NCBI GenBank assembly: GCA_030596915.1
Contig: JAUVSX010000033.1
Location: forward strand, 1-12,587
Length of the DNA: 12,587 nt
Reading direction: 5' to 3'
From: Chloroflexota bacterium
GTDB lineage: Bacteria; Chloroflexota; Anaerolineae; B4-G1
A model generated the notes under the pieces. That model did no database searches. It was not told the DNA's origin and worked only from the letters and a program-made list of their open reading frames with translations. The position numbers and the translations under genes were made by a program. This document shows, one piece after another, positions 1 through 7,852 of the stretch. The first letter of the stretch is position 1; the number at the start of each line of letters is the position of its first letter.

Positions 1-328
1 GAACCTGCGCGCAATAGGGGCGGAGCGATCAGGACTGGCAGTCCTCGCAGGTGATAGGCCGCGAACTGGGCTATTCTGGCAGTTGCGCGGGTTTGAACCG
101 ATGGTTGGGTTCGCAGGACTGTCAGCCCGACGAGCAGCGGGGGTGTGGTCGCGCCAAGGCCGCGAAGGAGTTGTCCTTGTAGCCGCGCATTCCAGTCCGC
201 GTCTGGCTGGCCAATGCGGCTCACCGGCGACGCCCCAGGACGGTGGCTTGGCGCAATCGGGGGGGGCGGAACGTGCGACCGTGTCGCCGCGGATTCTATG
301 CTGCGCTGCGCCGAGGCCCAGGGAGTGG
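1..328. other. Region without a recognisable gene, downstream of the Fe-S subunit gene
   Basis: This stretch lies beyond the stop codon of the minus-strand iron-sulfur gene. Open frames cross it on the plus strand, but they run antisense through the iron-sulfur gene and have arginine- and proline-rich, family-less translations typical of shadow frames in GC-rich DNA. On the minus strand only a 22-codon ATG frame beginning near 190 is visible, and I do not recognise it. A membrane-anchor subunit (NrfD or DmsC type), which often follows such Mo/Fe-S pairs, does not start here. The only structure seen is a set of short CTGNCAG palindromes at 31-125. Confidence 0.6.
31..125. repeat. Three spaced CTGNCAG palindromes
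   Basis: The odd palindrome CTGGCAG occurs at 35-41 and 76-82, and CTGTCAG occurs at 119-125. Start-to-start spacings are 41 and 43 bp, close to four helical turns. The first copy sits in a longer 15-bp palindrome (31-45, AGGACTG-G-CAGTCCT) and the third shares the AGGACTGNCAG core. Even helical spacing of palindromes can mark operators, but there is no adjacent start codon and the motif is short, so chance is possible. Confidence 0.25.
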
Positions 329-865
329 CTATTCCAGGTACACTATGCCTGGACCCACGCCACGACCGTCGAACGTCTGGTCGATCTCGCGCCCGGCAGC
401 CCTGAGTGCGGTCACAACTGCCGATCGGCTGTCCGCACTGTATGCGAGCGCCCGCATCGGGCAGGCGCGCACGCACGTGGGCTCCCATCCCCGTGCGACT
501 TCGTCCCAGCACCCGTCGCACCTAGCGGCGACCCCCTCGGGCAACATCACCGTCGCCCCAAAGGGGCACGCGTCGACGCAAGCCTCGCACCCTGTGCACT
601 CACTGGCATCAATTGTGACGAGGCCGGACTCCTCCCTCGAGATCGCCTCGACCGGGCACGCCTCGACGCAGGGCGGTTGGTCGCAGTGGAAGCAGTGCAT
701 GACACGATAGGTCAGGGTTGGGTGGGGGTATCTGCCGCCCTCGATCGCGTCGACGCGCAGCCACTCGAGGTTATCTGGCAAGCCAGCCCGATCCTTGCAG
801 GCGATTAGACAAGCCTGGCATCCGGTGCACCGTGCCAGGTCCACGATGAAGGTCGCCTGGTTCAC
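329..865 (-). CDS. 4Fe-4S ferredoxin-type electron-transfer subunit of a molybdopterin oxidoreductase (DmsB/PsrB-like)
   Basis: This 178-residue protein is the electron-transfer partner of the molybdopterin enzyme encoded just upstream. Sixteen cysteines form four [4Fe-4S] cluster motifs in the order usual for DmsB/NrfC/PsrB-like subunits: C13-C16-C19-C23, C58-C61-C66-C70, C90-C93-C96-C100 and C116-C119-C131-C135; Pro follows the last Cys of the last three. I chose the GTG at 865 (VNQATFIVDLARCTGC) because homology begins there and a purine-rich GAGGAAG lies just upstream. The frame stays open to 1318, but that extension is antisense-like arginine-rich sequence inside the large-subunit gene. 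The GTG overlaps the upstream TGA by 4 bp (GTGA), which implies translational coupling. It has no signal peptide or membrane segment, so it is probably cytoplasmic. The family is sure; the substrate of the complex is unknown. Confidence 0.9.
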   Translation of the reverse strand: MNQATFIVDLARCTGCQACLIACKDRAGLPDNLEWLRVDAIEGGRYPHPTLTYRVMHCFHCDQPPCVEACPVEAISREESGLVTIDASECTGCEACVDACPFGATVMLPEGVAARCDGCWDEVARGWEPTCVRACPMRALAYSADSRSAVVTALRAAGREIDQTFDGRGVGPGIVYLE

Positions 866-2985
866 CGGCTCTTCCTCACCTCTACCCACGCCGAGTGGGT
901 CGTGTACCCGCCCGAAGGCGATTCCCGCTGGCTCGTGAGTGAATTTGCGCAACCGCCGTAGTCGCGTCCGTCTTCCTCCGGCCGGTACCACGTCCCCTGG
1001 TACAGACACACCACACCGGGCATGATCCGCTCCGTAACCTTCGCAGGGACCGCGACAGCACCAAACTGGTTGGCCACCTCCACGAGGTCCGCAGGCGCAA
1101 TCCCTCGCGCGTGCGCATCGGTTGGGTTGATCCATAACGCGTGTGGCTCCAGGTCTCGCAGCCAGGGGTTGGCGTGCAGGCACGAGTTGGAGCGCATTCT
1201 GTTGTGAGGCGTCACCATCTGGAGCGGTTCGGCGAGCTCCCGGCGCCACTCGGCGCCCACCTCGTCTGGGACGTAGCTCGGGATCGTGGGCAGTTCGATC
1301 GATTGCGCCTGTGGACACCTGATCTCGATGAGGCCCGACGGAGTCGGCAGGGGATTGGCGACCGGATCCCCACGGAAGCTCGCCAGGGCCACCCGTGGGA
1401 TTCCATCAAACCTCACGAGGCCATCGCGGCCCAGGGCATCGACATCCAGCCCGCGTGTCCCGAGCAGGTGATCGATCCACTCCTGCTCATCCCGGCCCTC
1501 TGTGTATTCGCCGCCGAACCCTAGGCGCTCGGCCAGCCGGCTGAATACCCAGTAGTCGCTCCGAGACTCGCCCACCGGCTCAAGCGCCTGACGACTCAGG
1601 AAGAGGTGCGCGTCGTGGCCCCACGATGTCACCAGATCAGCCCGCTCCAGGTCAGTGCAGATGGGCAGGACGATGTCAGCGCATCGGGCTGTGGGGGTCA
1701 GGAATTGCTCGTGGGTAACGATGAACTCCAGCTCTCTGAGCGCCTGTGCGTTCCGAGCAGTCTCCGGGCTGCGGTTGATGAGGTTGCTCGCGACGATGTA
1801 CGCCATCGTGACGGGCGGATTCAATTGATGGTTGAGTATTCCCGTTGCCCACGACCCGGAATTGAGATGGCGACCCATCGGATATGGACCCATCGGCAGA
1901 GCAGACAGTGGTATCATATTGTGGCGCGTGCCCACGCTCGCCAATCCCCCGCCCGGGATGCCAACGTTGCCGCTCATACAAGCCAGCGTGATCAAAGCGC
2001 GGGCGATTTGCTCACCGTGGGCGGTCCGCTGCGGGCCCCAGCCCGGTAGCAAGGCGGCCGGCCTCACTGTGCCGTAGGCCCGGGCCAAGCGCCTGGTCGC
2101 TTCCGCAGTGACCCCGGTGATCGGCTCGGCCCACTTAGGCGTCTTGGCGACGCCGTCACTATGCCCGAGGAGATAATCCCGGTATGAGCTGTAGCCGACG
2201 GTGTGCGACCCGACGAACGGATCTACGAGCCCATCAATCTCCATCACGTGGCCGATGGCGGCGGCGAGCGCGGCGTCTGTGCCAGGCATGATCGGAATCC
2301 ACTCGTCGGCCAGGATTCCGCTGTCCGTGTACCGGGGATCGATGAGGATTACGTGCGCACCGCGCTCTCGGGCCCCGGCGATGAAGTGCGCCGTATTGGG
2401 GCCCATCCGGTTCTCCGCAGGGTTCATGCCCCACAGCAAGATCAGACGGGCGTCGAGCAGCGTGGCTCGATCGCTCCCTGGAACCATCCCGCCAAGCATC
2501 CAGCGTGCCGCGACCTCGGAACAGTGGAAACTCTCGTTGCCAGAGCACTCTGTGACGCGTCCCCAGTGTGAGAAGAATCGCCTGGAGGCTGACGCCCCGC
2601 TGAAGCCGCGTCCCGAAATCGAGCCAGCGCCCGTCGCGTGGAGAACGGCTGCCGTGCCGAAGCGGTCGCGAACGTCGGTCAGGCGCTGGGCAATCTCATC
2701 CAAGGCGTTGTCCCACTATACGGCCTCGAATTGGTCCGAACCCCGCGGCCCGGCGCCCCGCAGCGGCTGGATCAAGCGCTCCGGCACTGTTTGCAGCCTC
2801 CCGTGCGCGCGCCCCCGTGCACAGGGCACCAGACGAGGTCTTTCAATTGTGTCGATGCGGCCGGGAGGCGTGTCGATGCGGATCAGCGCGCCTTCGCTTA
2901 CGCAGGCGACCAGCTCGCAGCGGCTCCCGCAGTCGAGGGTACACGTGAAAGGTATGCGCTCGACGGAATATGCGGTGACGTCCAT
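862..2985 (-). CDS. Molybdopterin oxidoreductase large subunit (DMSO-reductase family), interrupted by an in-frame TAG
   Basis: This would be a 707-residue catalytic subunit carrying a bis-molybdopterin guanine dinucleotide cofactor. The start is the ATG at 2985, preceded by AGAAAG; an upstream TTG at 3018 in the same frame is less likely. The N-terminus has the [4Fe-4S] motif C15-C19-C23-C55 followed by the usual Arg-Gly-Arg context and a Pro-Leu-x-x-x-Gly-Pro-Arg-Gly segment. Codon 90 is TAG (2718-2716), and the same frame continues at once with WDNALDEIA, a family-typical segment, to 862. The GNESFHCSE segment is a candidate for the Mo-ligand loop. The C-terminal third has the dinucleotide-binding domain (NPWLRDLEPHALWINP, later GCANSLTS). 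No Tat signal is seen, so a cytoplasmic enzyme is likely, as for pyrogallol transhydroxylase or some formate dehydrogenases; the substrate cannot be read from sequence. If the TAG is real, the gene may be broken, with residual initiation at the TTG at 2703. Confidence 0.85.
2716..2718 (-). other. In-frame TAG interrupting the molybdopterin oxidoreductase gene
   Basis: On the minus strand the frame reads ...FEAV-TAG-WDNALDEIA.... Both sides belong to the conserved N-terminal part of the family, where the usual wording is F-x-x-I/V-S/T-W-D-E-A-L-D. One base change from TCG (Ser) would give TAG. No insertion or deletion is involved, because both parts share one frame and total 708 codons. Neighbouring genes use TAG as their normal stop, so genome-wide reassignment of UAG is unlikely. 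Confidence 0.9.
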
Positions 2986-3020
2986 CAGCTTCTTTCTGGG
3001 ATTACGGATCGAGGGCAACC

Positions 3021-4133
3021 CTAGAGATATGTTCGCCAGGAGGTGGCGTTGCGTCCCTCGTCGACCATGGCCAGGTAGTTGTCGAGCGGGATGTAGTTTG
3101 CCACGCTGTTGCCGCTGCCCAGGCAGTATCCTCCGCCGGGCATACAGCGCTCAAGCGTCTCCCGGACTCGTTTGCGGACCTGGTCCTCGGTCGCGCGGCA
3201 CATGAAGTCCACGTCGATCCCGCCGAGCAGCGCGATCCGGTCGCCGTACTGCGCCTTGGCGTCGGTCACGGTAATGATCGTGTCCTCGAACGAATGGAAG
3301 GCGTCGATGCCGATGTCGTCGATGAGATCGTCCATGATCGCCCGCAGATTGCCGCAGGCGTGAAGCAGGTAGGGTCGTCCCGACGCGTGGGACATCTGGG
3401 CCATTAGCCTATGACCGGGCAGGACAAACTCGCGCAGATCAGCCGGACTGATCAACGTCGCGGACCTGAAACCCATGTCATCGCTGCCCCAGACGATCTT
3501 GACTCGATCGAACGCCAGCATGCGCTTGAGCGAGATCTCGAACATGGCGGCCAATCGCTGACTGATGGCGGTTACCAGGTCACGTTGATCGTAAAGCGCG
3601 TAGCACAGCGTCTCGTACCCCATAAGCCAAGTCAGGTACTCCGCGAAGTGCGCGAATCCACCGCTGGCGATGATGCACATATCATCGGGCAGATTGGTTT
3701 GGTACCATTCGAGGGAGCGGGAGGACGCTGCAGCCATATCGGGCCACGGATAGGACTCGAATTCGGCCCAGGTCGTGATGGGGCCGGTGTGTTCCTCCAT
3801 GAAGTTGCGCCCGCCATCCCGCTGCAGGTCCGCTGTGTCCTCGATTGAGAGCCGACTGAGCGGCATCTCGAATCCCTCCAACCCGCAGCGGACGTAGTCG
3901 TATCCCAGGAAGCGCTGGATGACGATCTGGCGCCTCTGGTCGTAGTAGGGATCGCCCGGATCCAGGTCACTCAGCAACCCGAACCGCTCGCAGATTGCAG
4001 TCTGGACCTCTGCGTCGAGGAAGAGCTCGATGTGGTGCACGCGGCTGGGCGTCCCCAGTCGCCTGATGCAGCAAACCAGCCCCTCCCAGTCGGGCGAAAC
4101 GTCTGTAGCGAAGAGTTGGTGCTCGGTTGTCAT
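3021..4133 (-). CDS. Uroporphyrinogen decarboxylase superfamily protein, cobamide-methyltransferase-like
   Basis: This 370-residue protein has the URO-D fold length and pattern. It is probably not the haem enzyme HemE. It has H258-A-C260-G and a second cysteine, C337, in GGGYCLGSGNS. This resembles the His-x-Cys...Cys zinc site of methyltransferases such as MtaA or CmuA, which move methyl groups between a corrinoid and a thiol. That parallel is from family knowledge; the substrate is unknown. The ATG at 4133 is chosen over an upstream start at 4184 because a strong GGGAGGG Shine-Dalgarno sequence lies 7 bases before it (4147-4141) and homology begins just after. A TATAAT -10-like box lies at 4161-4156. 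The gene is first in a minus-strand operon, 35 bp ahead of the molybdopterin enzyme, which suggests a shared pathway. No corrinoid protein gene is present in the window. The stop is TAG. Confidence 0.82.
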   Translation of the reverse strand: MTTEHQLFATDVSPDWEGLVCCIRRLGTPSRVHHIELFLDAEVQTAICERFGLLSDLDPGDPYYDQRRQIVIQRFLGYDYVRCGLEGFEMPLSRLSIEDTADLQRDGGRNFMEEHTGPITTWAEFESYPWPDMAAASSRSLEWYQTNLPDDMCIIASGGFAHFAEYLTWLMGYETLCYALYDQRDLVTAISQRLAAMFEISLKRMLAFDRVKIVWGSDDMGFRSATLISPADLREFVLPGHRLMAQMSHASGRPYLLHACGNLRAIMDDLIDDIGIDAFHSFEDTIITVTDAKAQYGDRIALLGGIDVDFMCRATEDQVRKRVRETLERCMPGGGYCLGSGNSVANYIPLDNYLAMVDEGRNATSWRTYL

Positions 4134-4155
4134 CGGTAGTCCCTCCCGGCAGCGC

Positions 4156-4161
4156 ATTATA
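4156..4161 (-). promoter_or_regulatory. Candidate -10 box for the URO-D/molybdoenzyme operon
   Basis: A perfect TATAAT reads on the minus strand in otherwise GC-rich DNA, 23 bases before the ATG at 4133. Transcription would begin near 4149, giving a very short leader that carries the GGGAGGG ribosome-binding site at its 5' end. The -35 position (about 4179-4184, ATGGCG) is a weak match. Confidence 0.4.
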
Positions 4162-4312
4162 CCGGGTACGGCTGGTCGCGCCATCGCCCGCCCGGCATCT
4201 TTGCCGCTGAAGCAAACCGACAGCCTGCGCCCCAGGGGCCTATCGGTCTCCCTCTGACGTCTGACTTCGCGTTTGGAGGACTCGCTCTCTCACGGAGTTT
4301 TGTGATTCTGTG

Positions 4313-4318
4313 TATAAT
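4313..4318 (+). promoter_or_regulatory. Candidate -10 box for the membrane glycosyltransferase gene
   Basis: A perfect TATAAT lies 45 bases before the GTG start at 4364, in a locally AT-richer patch of the divergent intergenic region. No convincing -35 hexamer is found at 16-18 bp spacing, so the promoter may depend on an activator or another sigma factor. The two divergent -10 boxes are about 150 bp apart. Confidence 0.4.
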
Positions 4319-4363
4319 TGTATGTGACGCTTCGCGAGCACTCCACACACTTCGGGAGATTCA

Positions 4364-7300
4364 GTGGAACGGATACTCGATAGGTCGGTCGGCAGCCTTG
4401 TCAAATGGGACTGGGAGAAGACGCTGTACGCGATTCTCATTGTGTTGGCACTGGTCACGAGGCTCTGGGGACTCGGGGACCGCGTGCAGAGCCACGACGA
4501 GAGTATTCACACTCGCTACTCGTGGAACCTATACTCGGGTCGAGGCTTCGCCCACGATCCTCTGATGCACGGTCCGTTCCTGTTTCACGCCACCGCCTTC
4601 TCCTACTTCCTGTTTGGCGATAATGATTTCACTGCGCGCGTGGCAGTAGCCCTGATGGGAGTGGCCCTGGTCGCGTTTCCGTACCTGCTGCGCAGGTGGT
4701 TGGGGCGCGCTGGCGCCCTTGCGACTTCCTTCCTCCTCCTCATCTCGCCCGCGATCACCTACTACTCGCGCTACATCCGGCACGACATTCCGGTGATTCT
4801 CTTCGCGCTGATCTCCGTGTACGCTATCTTCTCGTACTTGCACGACAGGCAAGCGCGCTGGCTGTACATGATGGCTGCTAGCGTGTCATTGGCTTTTGCG
4901 ACCAAGGAGGTGGCGTTCATCTATTACGCCATCCTTGGAGTCTTCCTCGTCGGCTTGTTCGTGGTCGAGGCCCTCCGTCGGAAGTGGCGCAACGAGGGGA
5001 TCAAGACCGCGTTCTTCGCGGCGTTGGCTGTGCTCGTGATCGGGGTGGCCGTGCTCGGGCTGGGTCTGTGGCTCAAGCAGGAGGAACAGGCCCGGCTGGC
5101 CTGGTGGGCCATCGTCGGCGCTGGCGTCGGCGCACTCGGCGCCGTTTGCGCCGGCGTGCTACTCCTCGCTGGCGCCTGGCCCGACCTGCGCAGCTACCCT
5201 TCTTTCGACCTGATAGTCGTGCTCGGGACACTCTGCATCCCATTCCTGGGGCCCTTCCTCATCCGGCAGGCGGGGCCGGTGATTCAGGCGCTTGGGCTTC
5301 CGCTTCCGGTGGGAGGCGTGAACCCGCTGGACTACCAGGCGCCGCTGATATACTACTCGGCGGCCATGACCGGTCTCGTTTTGGCCATCTCCGCAGTTAT
5401 CGGATTGGTTTGGGATTGGCGGCGCTGGACCGTGGCCGCGGCTGTCTTCTACGCAATCTTCATCGTCTTCTTCACTACCTTCTTCACCAACGGATACGGC
5501 ATTGCGAGCGGGCTGGTGGGTTCTCTGGGCTACTGGCTGGCGCAGCAGGCGGTCGAGCGGGGCAGCCAGCCAGAGTACTACTACGTCGTCATGGTCACCC
5601 TGTACGAGTACCTGCCCTGGCTTCTGGCCAGTATCGCGGCGGCCTACGTCGCCGTCCGGGTGCTTCGAGGGCGCGCGGCGGCGCCGGAGCTATCTCCAAG
5701 CGCATCAGCCTCTGATGCCGAGCCCGCCGCGCCGGAAGGCGCGTCGGAGGCTGCGGCGCCTAGCGAGGTGTGCGTCCAAGCGCAGGCCGCGAGTGAGGAG
5801 GCATCCTCGAGCTCTCGGTCCGCTGAGGATGCCTCAGCTCGCGAGTCCGATGTCTTCATTGCGTTCCTCCTTTTCTGGTGTGCGGCCGCCTGGGCCGGCT
5901 ACTCGTTCGCTGGTGAGAGGATGCCCTGGCTGACGGTCCATATCACCCTGCCTATGATCATGCTTTCGGGATGGCTCGTCGGCAGGTTCCTTGATGCCAT
6001 CAATTGGCGGCAGTTGATGGAGCGCCGGGCCTGGCTGATCGCGCTGGTCCTGATCCCGTTTCTGATGGCACTCATCGCGCTGGTGAAGGCTGGAACGGAG
6101 GGCCCATTCGGGGGCCTCACGCTGAACGAGTTGCGCGAAACCGGGCGGTTCCTTGGGGCCGTCGTCGGTACCCTGGCGTTCGGCGCGGGACTGCTCACCC
6201 TGGCCTGGCGATCGGGCTGGCGTGCTGCTCTGTCGGTCATCCTCCTGGTTCTTCTGTTGGTGCCGGTTCTTCTGACAGTTCGAACCGCGTACCGCTTCAG
6301 CTTCATCAATTACGACTACGCCGTCGAGCATCTGGTCTACGCCCACGCTGCGCCGGGCGTCCACGAGGCGATGGGCCAACTTGACGAGCTCTCGCGGCGC
6401 ATCGCTGGAGGACCAGAGCAGATCAAGGTAGCCTACGGGTCCGATGGTTCCACGCTCTGGTACTGGCAGCTTCGCAATTACGATAACGCCGTATTCTATG
6501 GCGATCAGCCGTCCCGCGAGCAGTTGGACGCCCCAGTGATCATCGCAGGGCGGGATCAGTGGGACACGGTCTCGCCATACCTCGGCGATAACTACCTGGT
6601 CAACACGTACTCGTATCTCTGGTGGCCTGTGGAGGACTACCGTGCTCTCACCATCGACCGGATCACGCGTGCCATTACCGACACACAGACGCGCGCGGCG
6701 CTGTGGGATATCTGGTATGACCGTGACTACCGGCGCTATGGTGAGCTCACGGGCAAGTCCTACGCCCCGGATGAGTGGCCACTGCGCCAGGACTTCCGCC
6801 TCTACGTGCGCCGCGACGTAGCCTCACAGATCTGGGACCTTGGCGCGATCAGCCCAGGTACCATTGGCGCAGTGGAAGAACCCTTGCCAGATCCGTATGC
6901 GTCGGGGTGGGTCGATCGTGCAGCCCGGTTGGTGGTGGGCAGCGAGGGGTCCGAGCCCGGCCAGCTCCAAAGCCCACGGGGCATCGCCGTCGATGGCGAT
7001 GGATTCATCTACGTCGCTGACGCGGGCAACCATCGCATCCAGAAGTTCGCACCTGATGGTCAGTTCGTGGCCGCGTTTGGACAGCAGTCCTTCGCGGACA
7101 ACGAGACTGGCGTGCCACAAGGGTTCAACGAGCCGTGGGGCATAGCGATGGATGCGGGCGGCGATATCTACGTTGCCGACACGTGGAATCACCGTATCCA
7201 GCGGCTCGATGCTCAGGGGCGGGTGCTCAACAACGGGGGTGAGTTTGGGCAGACGAGCCCAGGGGCTGCGCTGCCGCAGACCGTCTTCTACGGGCCGCGC

Positions 7301-7852
7301 GACGTCGCCGTCGACGGCACTGGGCGCACCTACGTGACTGATACGGGCAACAAGCGGATCCAGGTCTTCGATCCTGATGGGGTGTTCGCCTTCGAGTGGG
7401 GCGGTGGGGGCATTGCGGAGGGCTACCTTGATGAGCCTGTGGGCATCGCGCTCGGACCCGGCGGTGAGGTGTTCGTCGCTGACACCTGGAACCGGCGGAT
7501 CCAGGTCTTCGACAGCGCGGGCAACTACCTGCGTATGTGGCCAGTTGTGGGATGGGAGGAGACCGGTGTCGAGGAAAAGCCCTATCTTGCCATCGATTCC
7601 AGCGGATACGTCTACGTGACTGACCCGAGCAGGTACCGCGTGCTAGTGTTCGATAGCTTCGGGAACTACCAGGAATCCTTCGGGCCGTACGGCTTCGACG
7701 AGCGCTCCTTCGCCCTCCCGACCGGGATTACCGTCGGTGATGACGGCAGCATCTACGTGACCGACGCGCGCAGCGGGAGGGTTCTCATCTACGATCCGCT
7801 GACTCTCGGCGTTCTCTTCCCACAGGGCTACGAGCTAGACCTCGCACCCTAG
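4364..7852 (+). CDS. Polytopic membrane glycosyltransferase (TIGR03663/Agl23-like, GT-C) fused to a C-terminal NHL beta-propeller
   Basis: This 1162-residue protein is probably a lipid-linked-sugar glycosyltransferase of the ArnT/PMT (GT-C) superfamily. The N-terminal part carries the signature VQSHDESIHTRYSWNLYSGR, with D45-E46 in the first extracytoplasmic loop at the usual acidic catalytic position. I count roughly 16-17 hydrophobic segments between residues 21 and 645. An Ala/Ser/Glu-rich low-complexity stretch (about 440-495) splits the membrane part. A soluble region (about 650-850) is followed by six NHL repeats (about 870-1150), each with a G-I-A-V-D...V-A-D...N-R-I-Q-V-F core, making one closed propeller on the outer face. 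The GTG start is supported by GGGAG at 4354-4358 and by the family N-terminus. The last 18 bp overlap the convergent larA-like gene. Acceptor and donor are unknown. The propeller may bind glycan or protein partners; this is inference. Confidence 0.85.
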   Translation: MERILDRSVGSLVKWDWEKTLYAILIVLALVTRLWGLGDRVQSHDESIHTRYSWNLYSGRGFAHDPLMHGPFLFHATAFSYFLFGDNDFTARVAVALMGVALVAFPYLLRRWLGRAGALATSFLLLISPAITYYSRYIRHDIPVILFALISVYAIFSYLHDRQARWLYMMAASVSLAFATKEVAFIYYAILGVFLVGLFVVEALRRKWRNEGIKTAFFAALAVLVIGVAVLGLGLWLKQEEQARLAWWAIVGAGVGALGAVCAGVLLLAGAWPDLRSYPSFDLIVVLGTLCIPFLGPFLIRQAGPVIQALGLPLPVGGVNPLDYQAPLIYYSAAMTGLVLAISAVIGLVWDWRRWTVAAAVFYAIFIVFFTTFFTNGYGIASGLVGSLGYWLAQQAVERGSQPEYYYVVMVTLYEYLPWLLASIAAAYVAVRVLRGRAAAPELSPSASASDAEPAAPEGASEAAAPSEVCVQAQAASEEASSSSRSAEDASARESDVFIAFLLFWCAAAWAGYSFAGERMPWLTVHITLPMIMLSGWLVGRFLDAINWRQLMERRAWLIALVLIPFLMALIALVKAGTEGPFGGLTLNELRETGRFLGAVVGTLAFGAGLLTLAWRSGWRAALSVILLVLLLVPVLLTVRTAYRFSFINYDYAVEHLVYAHAAPGVHEAMGQLDELSRRIAGGPEQIKVAYGSDGSTLWYWQLRNYDNAVFYGDQPSREQLDAPVIIAGRDQWDTVSPYLGDNYLVNTYSYLWWPVEDYRALTIDRITRAITDTQTRAALWDIWYDRDYRRYGELTGKSYAPDEWPLRQDFRLYVRRDVASQIWDLGAISPGTIGAVEEPLPDPYASGWVDRAARLVVGSEGSEPGQLQSPRGIAVDGDGFIYVADAGNHRIQKFAPDGQFVAAFGQQSFADNETGVPQGFNEPWGIAMDAGGDIYVADTWNHRIQRLDAQGRVLNNGGEFGQTSPGAALPQTVFYGPRDVAVDGTGRTYVTDTGNKRIQVFDPDGVFAFEWGGGGIAEGYLDEPVGIALGPGGEVFVADTWNRRIQVFDSAGNYLRMWPVVGWEETGVEEKPYLAIDSSGYVYVTDPSRYRVLVFDSFGNYQESFGPYGFDERSFALPTGITVGDDGSIYVTDARSGRVLIYDPLTLGVLFPQGYELDLAP
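6971..7830 (+). repeat. Six NHL repeats forming a beta-propeller domain
   Basis: Six degenerate protein repeats lie in frame within the glycosyltransferase gene. Repeats 1-4 keep the pattern P-x-G/D-I/V-A-x...G-x-x-Y/F-V-A/T-D-x-x-N-x-R-I-Q. Repeats 5 and 6 are more divergent, but keep the Y-V-T-D core. Six copies suit a complete six-bladed NHL propeller. Confidence 0.85.

Noticed and set aside
86..104. tRNA T-arm-like GGTTCAAAC on the minus strand
   Set aside because: Only three base pairs of T-stem form, and no acceptor, anticodon or D arms are found around it.
83..808. Long plus-strand open frame at the left end
   Set aside because: It runs antisense to the clear iron-sulfur gene, and its translation has no recognisable domain and shadow-like composition.
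866..1318. N-terminal extension of the iron-sulfur protein to 1318
   Set aside because: Homology begins at the GTG at 865; the extension is arginine-rich sequence lying inside the large-subunit coding region.
2716..2718. TAG as a pyrrolysine or selenocysteine codon
   Set aside because: Six neighbouring genes end in TAG, selenocysteine uses TGA, and the position is not catalytic in this family.
3021..4133. Annotation as HemE uroporphyrinogen decarboxylase
   Set aside because: The HAC...C pattern and the genomic partners fit the methyltransferase-like branch better, and no haem genes are nearby.
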